DNA of 64,000 nt from Chloroflexota bacterium (GCA_016860845.1 BOKF01000044.1:7802-71801), one strand, 5' to 3'; positions 41,774-51,471 are shown, counted from the first letter of the stretch. Made by a program: numbers and translations. Notes: generated by a model not told the origin, from the letters alone.

Positions 41774-44217
41774 AAACTGTCGAACTAACCACCGATTTAG
41801 AGCGAGCCTATTTCGACTACGCGGTCGAAACCCTGGTAGACCGGGCCTTGCCCCGGGTCGAGGATGGCTTAAAGCCGGTGCAGCGGCGTATCCTGTACGC
41901 CATGCACGACATGGGGCTGGCCTGGAACAAGGCCTATAAGAAATCGGCCCGCGTCGTCGGCGAGGTGCTGGGCAAATACCATCCTCACGGCGATTCATCC
42001 GTCTATGGAGCCTTGGTGCGCCTGGCCCAGGATTTTTCGCTGCGCGAACCGCTGATTGACGGTCAGGGTAATTTTGGCAGCGTGGATGGCGATGGGGCGG
42101 CCGCCATGCGCTATACCGAAGCCCGCCTCTCGGCGATTGCCGATTTGTTAACCCAGGATATTGAGCGCGATACGGTCAACTGGGTGGATAATTTCGATGG
42201 TTCGCTGCAGGAGCCGGTCATTCTGCCCACCGTTTTGCCGAATCTGCTGATCAACGGCTCGTCCGGGGTGGCGGTGGGGATGGCGACCAATATCCCGCCG
42301 CATAATGTGGGCGAGGTCTGCGATACCTTGATCTACGTGGCCAAGCACTGGGAGAAACGCGCGGAACTGAAAGTAGAGGATCTGCTCAAGCTCATTCCCG
42401 GTCCGGATTTTCCCACCGGCGGAATTATCTACCGCTATCGGGTCGAATCCGGCGGCAATGGTGGGGGGGATATGGTTGTAGACACGATTCGCTCGGCCTA
42501 TGAGACCGGCAAGGGCCGGATCGTCACCCAGGCCCGGGTGAATATTGAGCAGACCAAGGGGGGCAAGGCCGATATTGTCGTGACCGAGCTGCCCTATGCC
42601 GTCCAGAAAAGCACAGTCCTGGAAAAGATTGCCAAAGAGGTGCGGGAGGGGCGCATTGCTGGGGTGAGCGACCTGCGGGACGAGTCGGATTACACCGGGA
42701 TGCGGGTCGTCGTCGAGGTGGCCCGTGGGGCTGATCCGCGCCAGGTGCTGGAGTCGCTGCTCACCTACACTCAACTCCGCCAGACGTGTGGCGTGACTAA
42801 CCTGGCCCTGGTGGACGAGGGTGAGGGCGAAGCGATCCCTCGGATTCTCTCCCTGCGGGAGATGTTGGTTTACTTTGTCAGCCATCGTCTGAATGTGGTC
42901 GAACGGCGCAGCCGTCACGAACTGGCCGAGCGGGAGGCCCGGTTGCACATTATCCAGGGCTTGCTCAAGGCGCTCGAGGTGATTGATGAAGTGATTGCCA
43001 CGATCAAGAAATCTAAAACCACCGACACCGCTCGCGAGAATCTAATCAAGCAATTTGGCTTCAGCGAGGCCCAGGCCAGAGCGATCCTGACCATGCAACT
43101 GAGCCGGCTGGCAGCGCTGGAACAGGCCAAGCTCAAAGAGGAAGGCCGGGATCTGCGGCAGCGGATCAAATATCTCAAAGCGCTCTTAGCATCAGAGGCC
43201 AGACGGCTGGAAGTGGTCATCGAAGAGACAATGGCACTCAAGGCGCAATTTGCCACGCCCCGCCGGACGGTTATTATTGACCGGGAAGACCAGGCGGCTG
43301 GGTTGGTGGTGACGACGGAGGCTGACCTGGTCGTACCGGACAAACCGCAAGTGGTGGCGATTACGACCCGGGGTATCCTCCGGGCGGACGCCGATCGTTT
43401 CACCTATAAAGTCAAAGGGGGCCCATCGGCCAGGGCGGTCGAGGCCCATCTAAAGCAGCTTTGCTTGCAGCCAGAGGATACCTTGCTGCTCGTTTCCAAC
43501 CGGGGCCGGGCCTGGCAAGCGCCGGTGGGGCGGGTGCCCGCAGAAGCGACCTTCGCCGATTTGGGGTTGACCAAGGGTGAGTATTTGATCGCTGGCGGCG
43601 TGTTGACCTCCGATCACTACCTGACCATCGGGACGCGACTCGGTAATATTAAACGAACGAAAGTGGCAGATCTGAGGATGAGTGAAGCTTCGTGGGCCGC
43701 CATCATCGGCTTGAATGGCAAAGATGAAGCGCTGTTCGCCGCGGTGGCCAGCGATAAGGCCACGGTAATGTTTTTTACGACGGGTGGAAAGGCCATCCGC
43801 TTCGCTGCCGCTGAAGTCAACCCGCAGGCGACGGGTTCGGCGCGGGGTACGGTAGGGATCAAGCTGGGCAAAGATGACAGCCTTGTTGCGGGAGTAGTCA
43901 TCGAGCCGGATGAGCAGGCTCAAGTTGTGATCGTGAGCCAGACCGGCTTTGTGAAACGGGTGCCGCTGACCGAATTCCCAACCCAAGGGAGAGGTGGTCA
44001 AGGGGTACAGGGTCTTGAGATTACCAAAGTGACGGGCAAAGTGGCAACAGCGGCTGTCGCTGCCGGTCAGGCTAAGATTTGTGATGTGCTTTCGGCGAAA
44101 GGATTGCGGCATCGGTTGGAAATAGACAACATTCCGGTCACTGACCGGCGCAAACGAGGCGAGAAATTAGTAGATTTTGGGGCCGATGATGCGATTATAG
44201 GGTTAGTCGGGCTTTAA
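41770..44217 (+). CDS. parC: Type IIA DNA topoisomerase, A subunit (ParC/GyrA)
   Basis: An 815-residue subunit that starts in an ATGA overlap with parE. The quinolone-resistance region is [20 protein letters not shown], and the DNA-cleaving tyrosine is Tyr115 in [14 protein letters not shown]. The tower and coiled coil include [20 protein letters not shown]. The C-terminal propeller has several blades ([20 protein letters not shown], and [20 protein letters not shown] near the end). The classical gyrase box QRRGGKG is not obvious in the first blade; the last blade carries a GRGGQGV variant. Paired order and lack of a clear gyrase box favour topoisomerase IV or an accessory gyrase over the housekeeping gyrase, but sequence alone does not settle this. 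Confidence 0.9.
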   Translation: MKTVELTTDLERAYFDYAVETLVDRALPRVEDGLKPVQRRILYAMHDMGLAWNKAYKKSARVVGEVLGKYHPHGDSSVYGALVRLAQDFSLREPLIDGQGNFGSVDGDGAAAMRYTEARLSAIADLLTQDIERDTVNWVDNFDGSLQEPVILPTVLPNLLINGSSGVAVGMATNIPPHNVGEVCDTLIYVAKHWEKRAELKVEDLLKLIPGPDFPTGGIIYRYRVESGGNGGGDMVVDTIRSAYETGKGRIVTQARVNIEQTKGGKADIVVTELPYAVQKSTVLEKIAKEVREGRIAGVSDLRDESDYTGMRVVVEVARGADPRQVLESLLTYTQLRQTCGVTNLALVDEGEGEAIPRILSLREMLVYFVSHRLNVVERRSRHELAEREARLHIIQGLLKALEVIDEVIATIKKSKTTDTARENLIKQFGFSEAQARAILTMQLSRLAALEQAKLKEEGRDLRQRIKYLKALLASEARRLEVVIEETMALKAQFATPRRTVIIDREDQAAGLVVTTEADLVVPDKPQVVAITTRGILRADADRFTYKVKGGPSARAVEAHLKQLCLQPEDTLLLVSNRGRAWQAPVGRVPAEATFADLGLTKGEYLIAGGVLTSDHYLTIGTRLGNIKRTKVADLRMSEASWAAIIGLNGKDEALFAAVASDKATVMFFTTGGKAIRFAAAEVNPQATGSARGTVGIKLGKDDSLVAGVVIEPDEQAQVVIVSQTGFVKRVPLTEFPTQGRGGQGVQGLEITKVTGKVATAAVAAGQAKICDVLSAKGLRHRLEIDNIPVTDRRKRGEKLVDFGADDAIIGLVGL

Positions 44218-44229
44218 TAAGCTTACTTT

Positions 44230-44420
44230 TGGTCGTTGGTCTGGCAACTCTGGGAACAGTTGGCGGTTTTAGCTTAGGTTTGGCTATAAAGCTGTTACCT
44301 TGAACATATACAAACGTATACATTCGTCCCCAACGCTTTAGTCCTTTATTCAAGGGATTGACGTTGGGCGTTTTGCGCTCCGTTGATAACGTCCCATCGG
44401 GTTTGGGAGATGTTGCAACT
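44230..44420 (-). ncRNA. Candidate omega/reRNA at the 3' end of tnpB
   Basis: TnpB proteins usually use a guide RNA that overlaps the 3' end of their gene and extends to the element's right end. Here the minus strand continues about 120 bases past the tnpB stop without another gene. It contains a short dyad (TATACGTTTGTATA), then GGTAACAGC. The exact right end and guide start were not found, so the borders are approximate. Confidence 0.3.
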
Positions 44421-45929
44421 GGAGTCCCTGCCCGCAACAGTCCTCGCTTCACCTTTCGGCTCCACGATTTCCAAAACGGCAGGCCGCTTTTGAGCGGCAA
44501 ACCTGGCCAGCAAGATAGTCTTCACCTGCTCCTTGGGCGTCCAAAGGGTAATTTCAGGATCAGTAAGTCTTGCTTTGAGGTTCATGGCGGCAACCCAGTC
44601 TGCGGACGCCTCGTACAGACACATCCTGCACTTAAACCTGTCCCCGTTGCGGTTCTGCCCGTCAACGAACCAGCAGCGAGGGCAGGTTTGAGACGTATAG
44701 GCTGGATTGACCTGCCTGTGACGGCAACCTGCCGCCGACGCCTTGAAATCCGTTCGATCGGCCAATGTCCCGCGCGGCCAGAGACTGACCTGGCGGGACA
44801 TGTGCTTACTTTTGGCTTTGCCCCGGATGTCGAGCTTTTCAGTGACCAGAGTTTTCGGTTTTCTTTTACCCAGCATCTGATTGAGGGCCGTATTGATCTG
44901 GCGTTCCAGCTCGATCCGGTTCTTGCGTTTCTTTTTAGTCTGCTTCTTTTTGCCCAGGTTGAATTTACGAATATGCCACGCTTTCTTGTGCCGCCCTTTG
45001 CGACTATGCTTTTCAGCCAGTTGATACAGCTTGTTGCGTTTGCGGTTCTTTTTCAGAATGCGCTCGGACTCATCGTAAATCAAGTGACCCAGACCGGTGC
45101 CGTAGCGCTCGCCGGTTTCATCGGTAAAGACTTCGCTCAACCCGGCATCAGCGGCCATCACTTCCTCACCTGGTATGTCGGGGATGCTGACCCTGGCGGT
45201 GTAATGGATCTCAACTCGCTGCCGCTCGACCTCAAGGACGACCCGGATATTGCCGGAAATGACCGTGTAGCCAGTCAGAGGAATTCTGATCCGTTTGCGT
45301 GGGGTTAGCCCAGTCACGGCGATAATCTGCGTGCCAGCTTTGGTCATTTCGATGTCGTACATATCCGGGTCCAGGGCAAAGGAGCGTTCTACTTTGACCA
45401 GCGGCGGGCGACCACGTTTGCGCCGGATGACCCGACGTAAATAGTTCCGCACCGCTCGTCGCTCACACGGGGTAATGTCGAAATGCTTGGGCAGCGGCGC
45501 TTGACCGGCAACCAATTCAGCCGTGCGCCGAGGTGTGTAAATCAACCAATAAGCATAGCGCAGTTGGCTTTCGGTCCAAACCGTCCCACACGGCGCTTTG
45601 CCATCCTTATCCGCTTGATGGGCGCCAATCAGCGGCTTAAGCTCTTCTGCCAGCGCTGCCCACCCCTTTTCGACCATTTCATAGGCATCTTTTTGGGCCA
45701 GCTTCCACATCCGGCCGGAAACGCCGTAAGGACTCTTGTATTTGTCCTTGACCAGGACATCCCGACGGATACGCTCGCTGGAATGTGAGCCAAATAGGGC
45801 GTCGTCGTGATAGACCAGCCCGTGTTCCTGCTTTTCTCTGGCATAGGCCGAGGCAATCTCACGCAAGGCGTCAAACTTGCCCCGATTGAGACGACGGCTG
45901 ATCCGGCGAATGGTGCGTATCAGAGTCAT
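44346..45929 (-). CDS. tnpB: IS200/IS605-type TnpB RNA-guided nuclease
   Basis: A 527-residue TnpB, longer than the usual 400. RuvC-like catalytic residues are present: Asp in EEVMAADAGLSEVF, Glu in KTLVTEKLDIRGK and Asp in ASADWVAAMNLKA. The zinc finger is CPRCWFVDGQNRNGDRFKCR, followed by the second Cys pair. A basic stretch (RKGRHKKAWHIRKFNLGKKK) lies between the first and second RuvC parts. TnpB is the RNA-guided nuclease ancestral to Cas12 and helps its element persist by cutting empty donor sites. No Y1 transposase (TnpA) is next to it, so this is a standalone element moved in trans. The extended N terminus (about 150 residues before the usual core) is unusual. Confidence 0.85.
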   Translation of the reverse strand: MTLIRTIRRISRRLNRGKFDALREIASAYAREKQEHGLVYHDDALFGSHSSERIRRDVLVKDKYKSPYGVSGRMWKLAQKDAYEMVEKGWAALAEELKPLIGAHQADKDGKAPCGTVWTESQLRYAYWLIYTPRRTAELVAGQAPLPKHFDITPCERRAVRNYLRRVIRRKRGRPPLVKVERSFALDPDMYDIEMTKAGTQIIAVTGLTPRKRIRIPLTGYTVISGNIRVVLEVERQRVEIHYTARVSIPDIPGEEVMAADAGLSEVFTDETGERYGTGLGHLIYDESERILKKNRKRNKLYQLAEKHSRKGRHKKAWHIRKFNLGKKKQTKKKRKNRIELERQINTALNQMLGKRKPKTLVTEKLDIRGKAKSKHMSRQVSLWPRGTLADRTDFKASAAGCRHRQVNPAYTSQTCPRCWFVDGQNRNGDRFKCRMCLYEASADWVAAMNLKARLTDPEITLWTPKEQVKTILLARFAAQKRPAVLEIVEPKGEARTVAGRDSSCNISQTRWDVINGAQNAQRQSLE

Positions 45930-46198
45930 AAGCCAAGTTTAGCACGGATGTTCGATAATCGCAAACAGATTCTCTCGCTTTAAGATGATAATATTGACCC
46001 TATTCACGTATGTTTTAATACAGTTCTTCGGACCTAATAATTCTCTTTATTCAGGCGAAGGTTTTGCCATGCGCTACCCTTAATCTTAGCGCTGGTTGAT
46101 TTTGCTGGTAAGGCATGACGAGAATGTCCTGTGGATGTTCTACGAAAGGACCCGAGGAAATGAACCTGCTGTAATAAGTATATGCGTGCAAGGTCAAC

Positions 46199-46510
46199 AT
46201 GGGCAGATATCTGAAAGCTGTACGCTTCATCCTTTTTTGGGGACTGGGAAGTGCCTTGGTTGCCTGGCTGCTATTGCCTCACTGGGCTGTGAGTTGTGGC
46301 GTAGCCGGGGCCATATTTGCGGTTGTTATTCTGCTCAGCTTTGCTGGTCGAGAACAAGAAGCTCGAATTTTCTTTGATGAAATCCCGGACGAGCCGATTT
46401 CTCGTCTGGGGCTGCTGTGGTCAATCATCGGTTGTATCGAAATGATCCCCATCTTGCTAATACTCGTCGGATTAATTCTAACCGGGTTGAAATTATGGGG
46501 GATCTTTTAA
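46199..46510 (+). CDS. Small membrane protein of unknown function
   Basis: A 103-residue protein with two or three hydrophobic segments: FILFWGLGSALVAWLLLPHW, VAGAIFAVVILLSFAG and MIPILLILVGLILTGLKLWG. A short cytoplasmic-type acidic loop, REQEARIFFDEIPDEPI, separates them. I know no family for it. It has an AAGG 8 bases before the ATG. Its 3' end overlaps the convergent gene by 4 bases, so the pair may be a small locus, but no partnership can be proven. Confidence 0.5.
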   Translation: MGRYLKAVRFILFWGLGSALVAWLLLPHWAVSCGVAGAIFAVVILLSFAGREQEARIFFDEIPDEPISRLGLLWSIIGCIEMIPILLILVGLILTGLKLWGIF

Positions 46511-47058
46511 TTTTGACGTTGCTGCGAAGAATGGGGCTGGCCAACGGGGGAGTTTTTTTGCGTGAGATCAAAGCGAACGTAATGCGTGTAGAGCGCCAGC
46601 GGGGGTGTTGAAAGCAGGATAAAGAAAAGAGGGACGAAAGGCAGCGTTGGCTGATACAATCGGGCGAGATAGACGGCGATACCAATCTGTATCATCCAGC
46701 CGATTCCCAGGATGAAGAGAGGTAGGAGCTTACTGACCAAATGTTGTGATCGGGTGGTCGGTTTCAGTGGTTCGACGCCAAATGCACCAAACTCATAACG
46801 ACACGGGATGCCACTTAGGCGGTAGCCTATCATTTGCAAGTACTGATAGGGCAAAATTAAGAGGCCGTAGATTTTTTCAGCCATCACATTTTCTCCTTCA
46901 AGTTGCTGTTTGTCTTCCAGAATACCACTAAATTGATATTTGTTCAAGATTTTCTCGGCTAACTCACTCGGCGCGTAAAGTCTGTATCGATTCCTCATTC
47001 CAGGAAAAATCACCAATTTAAGTGAAGCCACTTCTTGCCGGAAGATATATGTCCACAT
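46507..47058 (-). CDS. Membrane protein of unknown function
   Basis: A 183-residue protein. The first 75 residues are polar and include MRNRYRLYAPSELAEKILNK and YLQMIGYRLSGIPCRYEFG. Two membrane segments follow: LLPLFILGIGWMIQIGIAVY and LPFVPLFFILLSTPPLALYT. The tail is charged (FDLTQKNSPVGQPH). No family is recognised. It is convergent with the small membrane gene. A plausible role is in the envelope, but that is only topology-based. The start at 47056-47058 is not strongly supported by a ribosome-binding site, and the internal ATG of MRNRY (about 20 codons in) is an alternative. Confidence 0.5.
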   Translation of the reverse strand: MWTYIFRQEVASLKLVIFPGMRNRYRLYAPSELAEKILNKYQFSGILEDKQQLEGENVMAEKIYGLLILPYQYLQMIGYRLSGIPCRYEFGAFGVEPLKPTTRSQHLVSKLLPLFILGIGWMIQIGIAVYLARLYQPTLPFVPLFFILLSTPPLALYTHYVRFDLTQKNSPVGQPHSSQQRQN

Positions 47059-47205
47059 GACACTCCGCGGAACCTAAAGGTTGGCGACTTCTTCTGGCAC
47101 CCCTGTATACACTTCTCTGGGAGCATCTGCGACGTGGCAGCTCGGTTTTGCTCAGTCTGAAGGACACTAGTGCAGAAATAGGAGACCTTTTCGGATTAGC
47201 CCTCA

Positions 47206-47295
47206 CCCCGTCGCTACGCGACTCCCCGCTCCCAGAGGGAGAGGGGCTGGGGGTGAGGGCTATCCCTCAAAAATTTTAAACCCCTGCGGGGTTTT
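47206..47295. repeat. C/G-rich hairpin and a CCCC-GGGG hairpin
   Basis: 47206-47262 is a CTCCCCGCTCCCAGAGGGAG-type hairpin with flanking CACCCC/GGGGTG. 47278-47295 is AAACCCC-TGC-GGGGTTTT, short but followed by T residues, so a possible weak terminator. The gap 47,059-47,718 contains no gene that I can support. Confidence 0.6.
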
Positions 47296-47391
47296 GCCGT
47301 GCCCTGCCTGAATGGGGCTGCTGCTGCCCTCAGCCCTGGCCTTAAGTGAGCCGGGTTACTGCCCCGGCCCGGCCTCGCGCCGAGCTTCGTT

Positions 47392-47630
47392 CCCTCCCCC
47401 TTCGAGGGGGAGGGCTGGGGAGGGGGTGAGGTCTCTGATTCACCCCCCTTGCCCACCGAGCAATATTGGCCTCAAATTATAAGGTTTTTTTCTCCATTTC
47501 TGTGTTATAATGATCTTAACGCCTCAATTTAATTCCTCAAAGGGGGATCCCCCTTTTTGTCGAAGTGATTGCTGAACGCCGGTTCACTCCCCAGCCGTTG
47601 CTCCTCCTCTGCCGATCTGTCCTAAATTTT
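47392..47630 (+). repeat. Duplicated promoter/leader block, copy A
   Basis: A C/G-rich hairpin, then GATTCAC, CCTTGC, AATATTGG, TTTCTGTGTTATAAT (-10 at 47506-47511), a CCTCAAAGGGGGATCCCCCT hairpin and GCTGAACGCCGGTTC. The same order and wording appear at 50,041-50,270. It lies upstream of the delta-60 gene and probably carries its promoter. Confidence 0.65.
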
Positions 47631-47718
47631 CACCTAAAAATCTAAGCTTGAGAATTTCAATTAAAGACTTGGACCAGAAATTTGACCGGCTCATAGCCGC
47701 CAGGAGTAAAACTTCCTC

Positions 47719-49971
47719 ATGCACCCGAAAAAACTATTATTATGCTTCGCCTTCCTCTTAGGTTTCACCTTGATTTCCGGAAATATTGTACGGGCCGACG
47801 GTCCCGGCGACCTTGATCTTTCCTTCGGTACGGCAGGTAAAGTTACCACCAGCTTTAGTGATTACGACACGGGGAACGCCGTTGCTATTCAGGCCGATGG
47901 AAAGATTCTGGTCGGCGGATCAGGGGTCGGGAACAAATTTGTGCTCGCCCGTTACAACCCCAATGGCAGTCTGGATACCTCCTTTGAGGGCGATGGCAAG
48001 GTCATTACTGACTTTGGAAGTTCCATTGCTCTAGCTGATATTACGGGTCTTGCTATTCAAACCGATGGTAAGATTGTAGCCACGGGGTATATCACGCTAG
48101 GCGGGAATCAAGGGGATTTCGCCTTAGCCCGTTACAATACCGATGGCAGCCTCGATACCTCCTTCGACGGTGATGGTAAAGCAACGTTCAGCTTCAACGA
48201 AGACGATCGTAGTTTTGGTGTCGCCATCCAGCCCCATGGAAAAATCGTCGCCACTGGATATACCCTGAGCTACCCTTCTGACCTCGTGTCAATTCGCCTT
48301 AATAGTAATGGCAGCCTGGATACGTCTTTCGATTATGATGGTATTATCATCGCCAATTTCGGCAACGAAGAGAAGGGATCTGATGTTGTCATTCAGCCTG
48401 ATGGCAAGATTGTTGTCGCATCCAAATATTCGGGTACCTTAATGTTAGTTCGTTATAACAGCAATGGCAGTCCGGATACTTCATTCGATGGGGATGGCTC
48501 GGTCCTGACTTCAATTAGTTGCAACCCTCCCCGCTGTGATGTGGCTATTCAAAGTGATGGTAAATTTGTAGCCGTAGGATTCAGTGCTTATAACGACTTC
48601 TTGCTGACTCGTCGTAATAGTGATGGCAGTCTGGATACTTCATTTGGCACAAGTGGTAGAGTCTTGACCGATTTTGGGGGGTATGACCAGGCTCACGACG
48701 TAGCGCTCCAGCCCAATGGCAAGATTCTCGTAGCCGGTACTACCGCGAATACGAATTTCGCCCTGGCCCGTTATCACAGCGACGGCACGTTGGATACTTC
48801 ATTTAGTTTCGATGGCAGGGTCATTACCGATTTTGGAGCCGAGGAGTTTGGCAACGCCTTGGCCATCCAATCGGATGGCAATATCGTCGTGGCCGGGGAT
48901 ACCCGAGTAGGAGGGCAACGTGATTTTGCCGTGGCCCGTTACCTCGGCTGTACCAGCCCTTCGCCCTGTCTCACCCTGACCAAAACCGTGCAGGTAAGCC
49001 AGACGCCCCTTCAGCCCGGCGACCCGCTCACCTACACGCTGGTCTTAGCCAATCAGGGAGCCGGGAACGCCGCCGGCGTTGTCATAACCGACACTCTCTC
49101 CTCGTATGTGATTGGCCCCGCTCTTAACCAGACAGTCAATGTTGCCGCCGGCGAGAGCCTGACCTTCACCCTGGCAGCCACCCTGTCCGACACCGCCCCC
49201 TTTGGTCAGATGATCACCAACACCGCCTACTATTCGCACACCTCAGCTACCGGTCAGGCCAGCACTGCTTTCAGTGTGGCCGGACCGCCTCAACTGGCTC
49301 TTACTAAAACGGTGCAGCTAAGCCAGACCCCCCTTCAGCCGGGCGACCCGCTGACTTATACCGTTGTCATTGCCAACCAGGGGACCGGGAACGCCACCGG
49401 CGTGGTCATAACCGACACTCTTCCCTCGTATGTGATTGGCCCCGCTCTTAACCAGACAGTCAATGTTGCCGCCGGCGAGAGCCTGACCTTCACCCTGGCA
49501 GCGACCCTGTCCGCCACCACCCCCTTTGGCGAAGTGATCACCAACACCGCCTACTTTTCGCACCTCTTGACTGCGGGCCAAGCCAGCACTGCTTTTACTG
49601 TAGCCGGACCGCCTCAACTGGCTCTTACTAAAACGGTGCAGCTAAGCCAGATCCCCCTTCAGCCGGGCGACCCGCTCACCTACACAGTTGTCATCGCCAA
49701 CCTGGGGACCGGGAACGCCACCGGCGTGGTCGTGACCGACACCCTCCCTGCGTATGTGCTCGGTCCTGACCTTAACCAGACAGTCAATGTTGCCGCCGGC
49801 GAGAGCCTGACCTTCACCCTGGCAGCCACCCTGTCCGACACCACCCCCTTTGGCGAAGTAATCACCAACACCGCCTACTTTTCGCACCCCTTGACTGCGG
49901 GCCAGGCTAGGGCCGCTTTTTTAGTCCAAGAAATGAAGCCTGTTTACCTCCCAATTATCTCCAAAAATTAG
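47719..49971 (+). CDS. Exported delta-60 repeat / DUF11 protein
   Basis: A 750-residue protein with a signal peptide (MHPKKLLLCFAFLLGFTLIS, cleavage near Ala26). Residues about 28-410 are seven delta-60 beta-propeller-like repeats, each ending in a D-T-S-F core such as GSLDTSFEGDGKV, with ARYNxxG strings. Then come three DUF11 domains of 108 residues, almost identical in DNA (48976, 49300, 49624). The end (QEMKPVYLPIISKN) resembles the C-terminal P-x-Y-L-P-x-I/L tail common in exported Chloroflexota proteins. It is probably a cell-surface or secreted adhesion/structural protein. AGGAG lies about 13 bases before the ATG. The DUF11 repeats are close enough to recombine, so copy number may vary between strains. 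Confidence 0.85.
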   Translation: MHPKKLLLCFAFLLGFTLISGNIVRADGPGDLDLSFGTAGKVTTSFSDYDTGNAVAIQADGKILVGGSGVGNKFVLARYNPNGSLDTSFEGDGKVITDFGSSIALADITGLAIQTDGKIVATGYITLGGNQGDFALARYNTDGSLDTSFDGDGKATFSFNEDDRSFGVAIQPHGKIVATGYTLSYPSDLVSIRLNSNGSLDTSFDYDGIIIANFGNEEKGSDVVIQPDGKIVVASKYSGTLMLVRYNSNGSPDTSFDGDGSVLTSISCNPPRCDVAIQSDGKFVAVGFSAYNDFLLTRRNSDGSLDTSFGTSGRVLTDFGGYDQAHDVALQPNGKILVAGTTANTNFALARYHSDGTLDTSFSFDGRVITDFGAEEFGNALAIQSDGNIVVAGDTRVGGQRDFAVARYLGCTSPSPCLTLTKTVQVSQTPLQPGDPLTYTLVLANQGAGNAAGVVITDTLSSYVIGPALNQTVNVAAGESLTFTLAATLSDTAPFGQMITNTAYYSHTSATGQASTAFSVAGPPQLALTKTVQLSQTPLQPGDPLTYTVVIANQGTGNATGVVITDTLPSYVIGPALNQTVNVAAGESLTFTLAATLSATTPFGEVITNTAYFSHLLTAGQASTAFTVAGPPQLALTKTVQLSQIPLQPGDPLTYTVVIANLGTGNATGVVVTDTLPAYVLGPDLNQTVNVAAGESLTFTLAATLSDTTPFGEVITNTAYFSHPLTAGQARAAFLVQEMKPVYLPIISKN
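48976..49947 (+). repeat. Three tandem 324-bp DUF11 repeats
   Basis: Copies begin at 48976, 49300 and 49624, each with CAGCCNGGCGACCCGCT near the start and ACAGTCAATGTTGCCGCC in the middle. The exact 324-bp period equals 108 codons. Confidence 0.9.
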
Positions 49972-50040
49972 TTTCGCGGTTTTGATTTTTAATACCCTAA
50001 CCCCACCTCCACCTCAAAACATCCCGACTGCATCCATCTT

Positions 50041-50270
50041 TCCCTCCCCCTCAAAGGGGGAGGGAAAGGGAGGGGGTCTTTGATTCACTAACCTTGCAAT
50101 CCGAATAATATTGGTCACAAACCGAAAGGTTTTTTGACCTATTTCTGTGTTATAATTTTCACAACACCTTAAATTCTTCCAAGGAGTATTCCTTTTTTGC
50201 CGCAGACACGCTGAACACCCGTTCGGCCCCCGCCGATTGCCCTTCCCTGCCGAGCTGCAACAAAACGTTC
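50041..50270 (+). repeat. Duplicated promoter/leader block, copy B
   Basis: The same order as copy A: C/G-rich hairpin, GATTCAC, CCTTGC, AATATTGG, TTTCTGTGTTATAAT (-10 at 50151-50156), a CCAAGGAGTATTCCTTTTTT stretch, then CGCTGAACACCCGTTC. It lies before the small membrane protein at 50387. CCGTTT/AAACGG at about 50300-50320 forms another small hairpin in its leader. Confidence 0.65.
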
Positions 50271-50386
50271 GACCCTAACTCTTGGGGCCGACAATCCCGG
50301 TACCGTTTAGCGCCAAACGGTTGGCCCCCAATTGGTGGGCCGGCCGATTTCAAATCGAAACTCATCTTCAGGTAAGGAGTACGGCG

Positions 50387-50815
50387 ATGAACGTTGAAGT
50401 TGCCTTGGCCATCCCCTTAATCATTCTCCTGTTACTTGTTATATTGAGGCGAGAGAGTGATATAGACGTAACCGTAAAAAGGAGCAAAATACTTGAAAAT
50501 CGGCTAAAACGGGAGTTCAACGCCCAAGGAGAAGGGTTGGGCCAACTGGCCAAAAGTGTAAAAGGTAAGCTGCCCCCTGGGGTCAACGAAGCTTTGGAAA
50601 AAACAATTGTGCCCATGAGAAATGATGTTGTTCATAAATTAGGCCATGATAACCTGACGCCCCGTCGCAAATTCATCCAGGATTGTGATTATGTCGAAGC
50701 CAGATTGGACGGACTTAACCCGCCCCGGCGGGCACGGAACTACAGTTTAGGCTGCCTGTTCGTTTCTTCTATGCTTGCCGCTTTCGCCTATGTTCTTTCT
50801 CAAACCCTGGACTAA
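50387..50815 (+). CDS. Small two-segment membrane protein of unknown function
   Basis: A 142-residue protein read from ATG 50387 with AAGGAG 9 bases upstream. Residues 4-20 (EVALAIPLIILLLLVIL) form one membrane segment, and the C terminus (SLGCLFVSSMLAAFAYVLS) another. The polar middle (about 110 residues) includes REFNAQGEGLGQLAKSVKG and TIVPMRNDVVHKLGHDNLTP and could be cytoplasmic or external. I do not recognise a family. It follows leader block B, so it is likely expressed together with the same signals as the delta-60 gene. Confidence 0.6.
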   Translation: MNVEVALAIPLIILLLLVILRRESDIDVTVKRSKILENRLKREFNAQGEGLGQLAKSVKGKLPPGVNEALEKTIVPMRNDVVHKLGHDNLTPRRKFIQDCDYVEARLDGLNPPRRARNYSLGCLFVSSMLAAFAYVLSQTLD

Positions 50816-50838
50816 AGCTAGGTGTAGCCTCGTCCCGG

Positions 50839-50881
50839 CTCTCCCCTCTCCCAGAGGGAGAGGGGCCGGGGGTGAGGGCTG
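50839..50881. repeat. C/G-rich hairpin repeat
   Basis: CTCTCCCCTCTCCCAGAGGG and AGAGGGGCCGGGGGTGAGGG, of the same class as at 47206 and 9503. Confidence 0.7.
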
Positions 50882-51000
50882 ACACCCCACCGTTTTTTCC
50901 CGAATATCTCTTCTGAGACTGCACTAGCGACCAATCCCGGGCTGGACCCGGCTGCCCTAGCGACCGATCAGGTCGTCGCTGTGCCGGTTATTTTCGCCCC

Positions 51001-51353
51001 GCCCTGGCCCTGCTTGTGCCCCGGCAGACACCTACGGTGATACCCTTGCCGCCCGGGTTGGACGAATTAGAGCAGCAGATGGCGGCTGGGATCAATGCCG
51101 AGGGGCATAGCCCGGGCTGCCGCCTTACAGGGTCGACCAGGAGCTTGGCGCGGTAGTCCTGGCCCATTCCCCGGATATGACGGTCCGCGGCTATTTTGGC
51201 CATGTTACGCTGGATAGGCTAAATCTGCGCGGCAGGCAAGCCGGCCGCACCGGACTAACATCCTTCGCCCCCGACCACAACCGGATTGGGATCGGCATGT
51301 TCGAAAGCCCGCCCAGCCGGTTCAGCTTCGTTCTGGATTTCGCCCACCGCTGA
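51001..51353 (+). pseudogene. CAP (SCP/PR-1) domain remnant with a frameshift
   Basis: Two frames join to give a CAP domain. Frame 1 (through about 51131) encodes LDELEQQMAAGINAEGHSPG, the first helix with its N-A-E motif. Frame 3 (51132 to the TGA at 51351) encodes VDQELGAVVLAHSPDMTVRG, then YFGHVTLDRLN and, near the end, RIGIGMFESPPSRFSFVLDF. These are the AHSxDM, YFxHxxxDG and final strands of bacterial CAP proteins. The expected conserved His of AHS is present. The frame break near 51,131 and no good start make it a pseudogene unless the sequence contains an error. CAP domains of this type are secreted proteins of unknown enzymology. Confidence 0.7.
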
Positions 51354-51471
51354 AACGTTAAAATTTTAACATTTAAAGTTGAATTTTAGGCAATATAAGG
51401 TTAAGATTAACAATGTTAAGATTTTTTGGGCCGCCTTAAAAAGGGGGAAGGCGGTGAATGGAGGCTTTGTA

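Noticed and set aside
39614..44217. Calling the topoisomerase pair gyrB/gyrA
   Set aside because: A clear gyrase box (QRRGGKG) was not found in the first propeller blade, so I used ParE/ParC with the caveat stated. A phylogeny would decide.
44358..45308. A 316-codon plus-strand frame opposite tnpB
   Set aside because: The minus-strand frame has the RuvC residues and zinc finger. The plus-strand frame has no recognisable domain.
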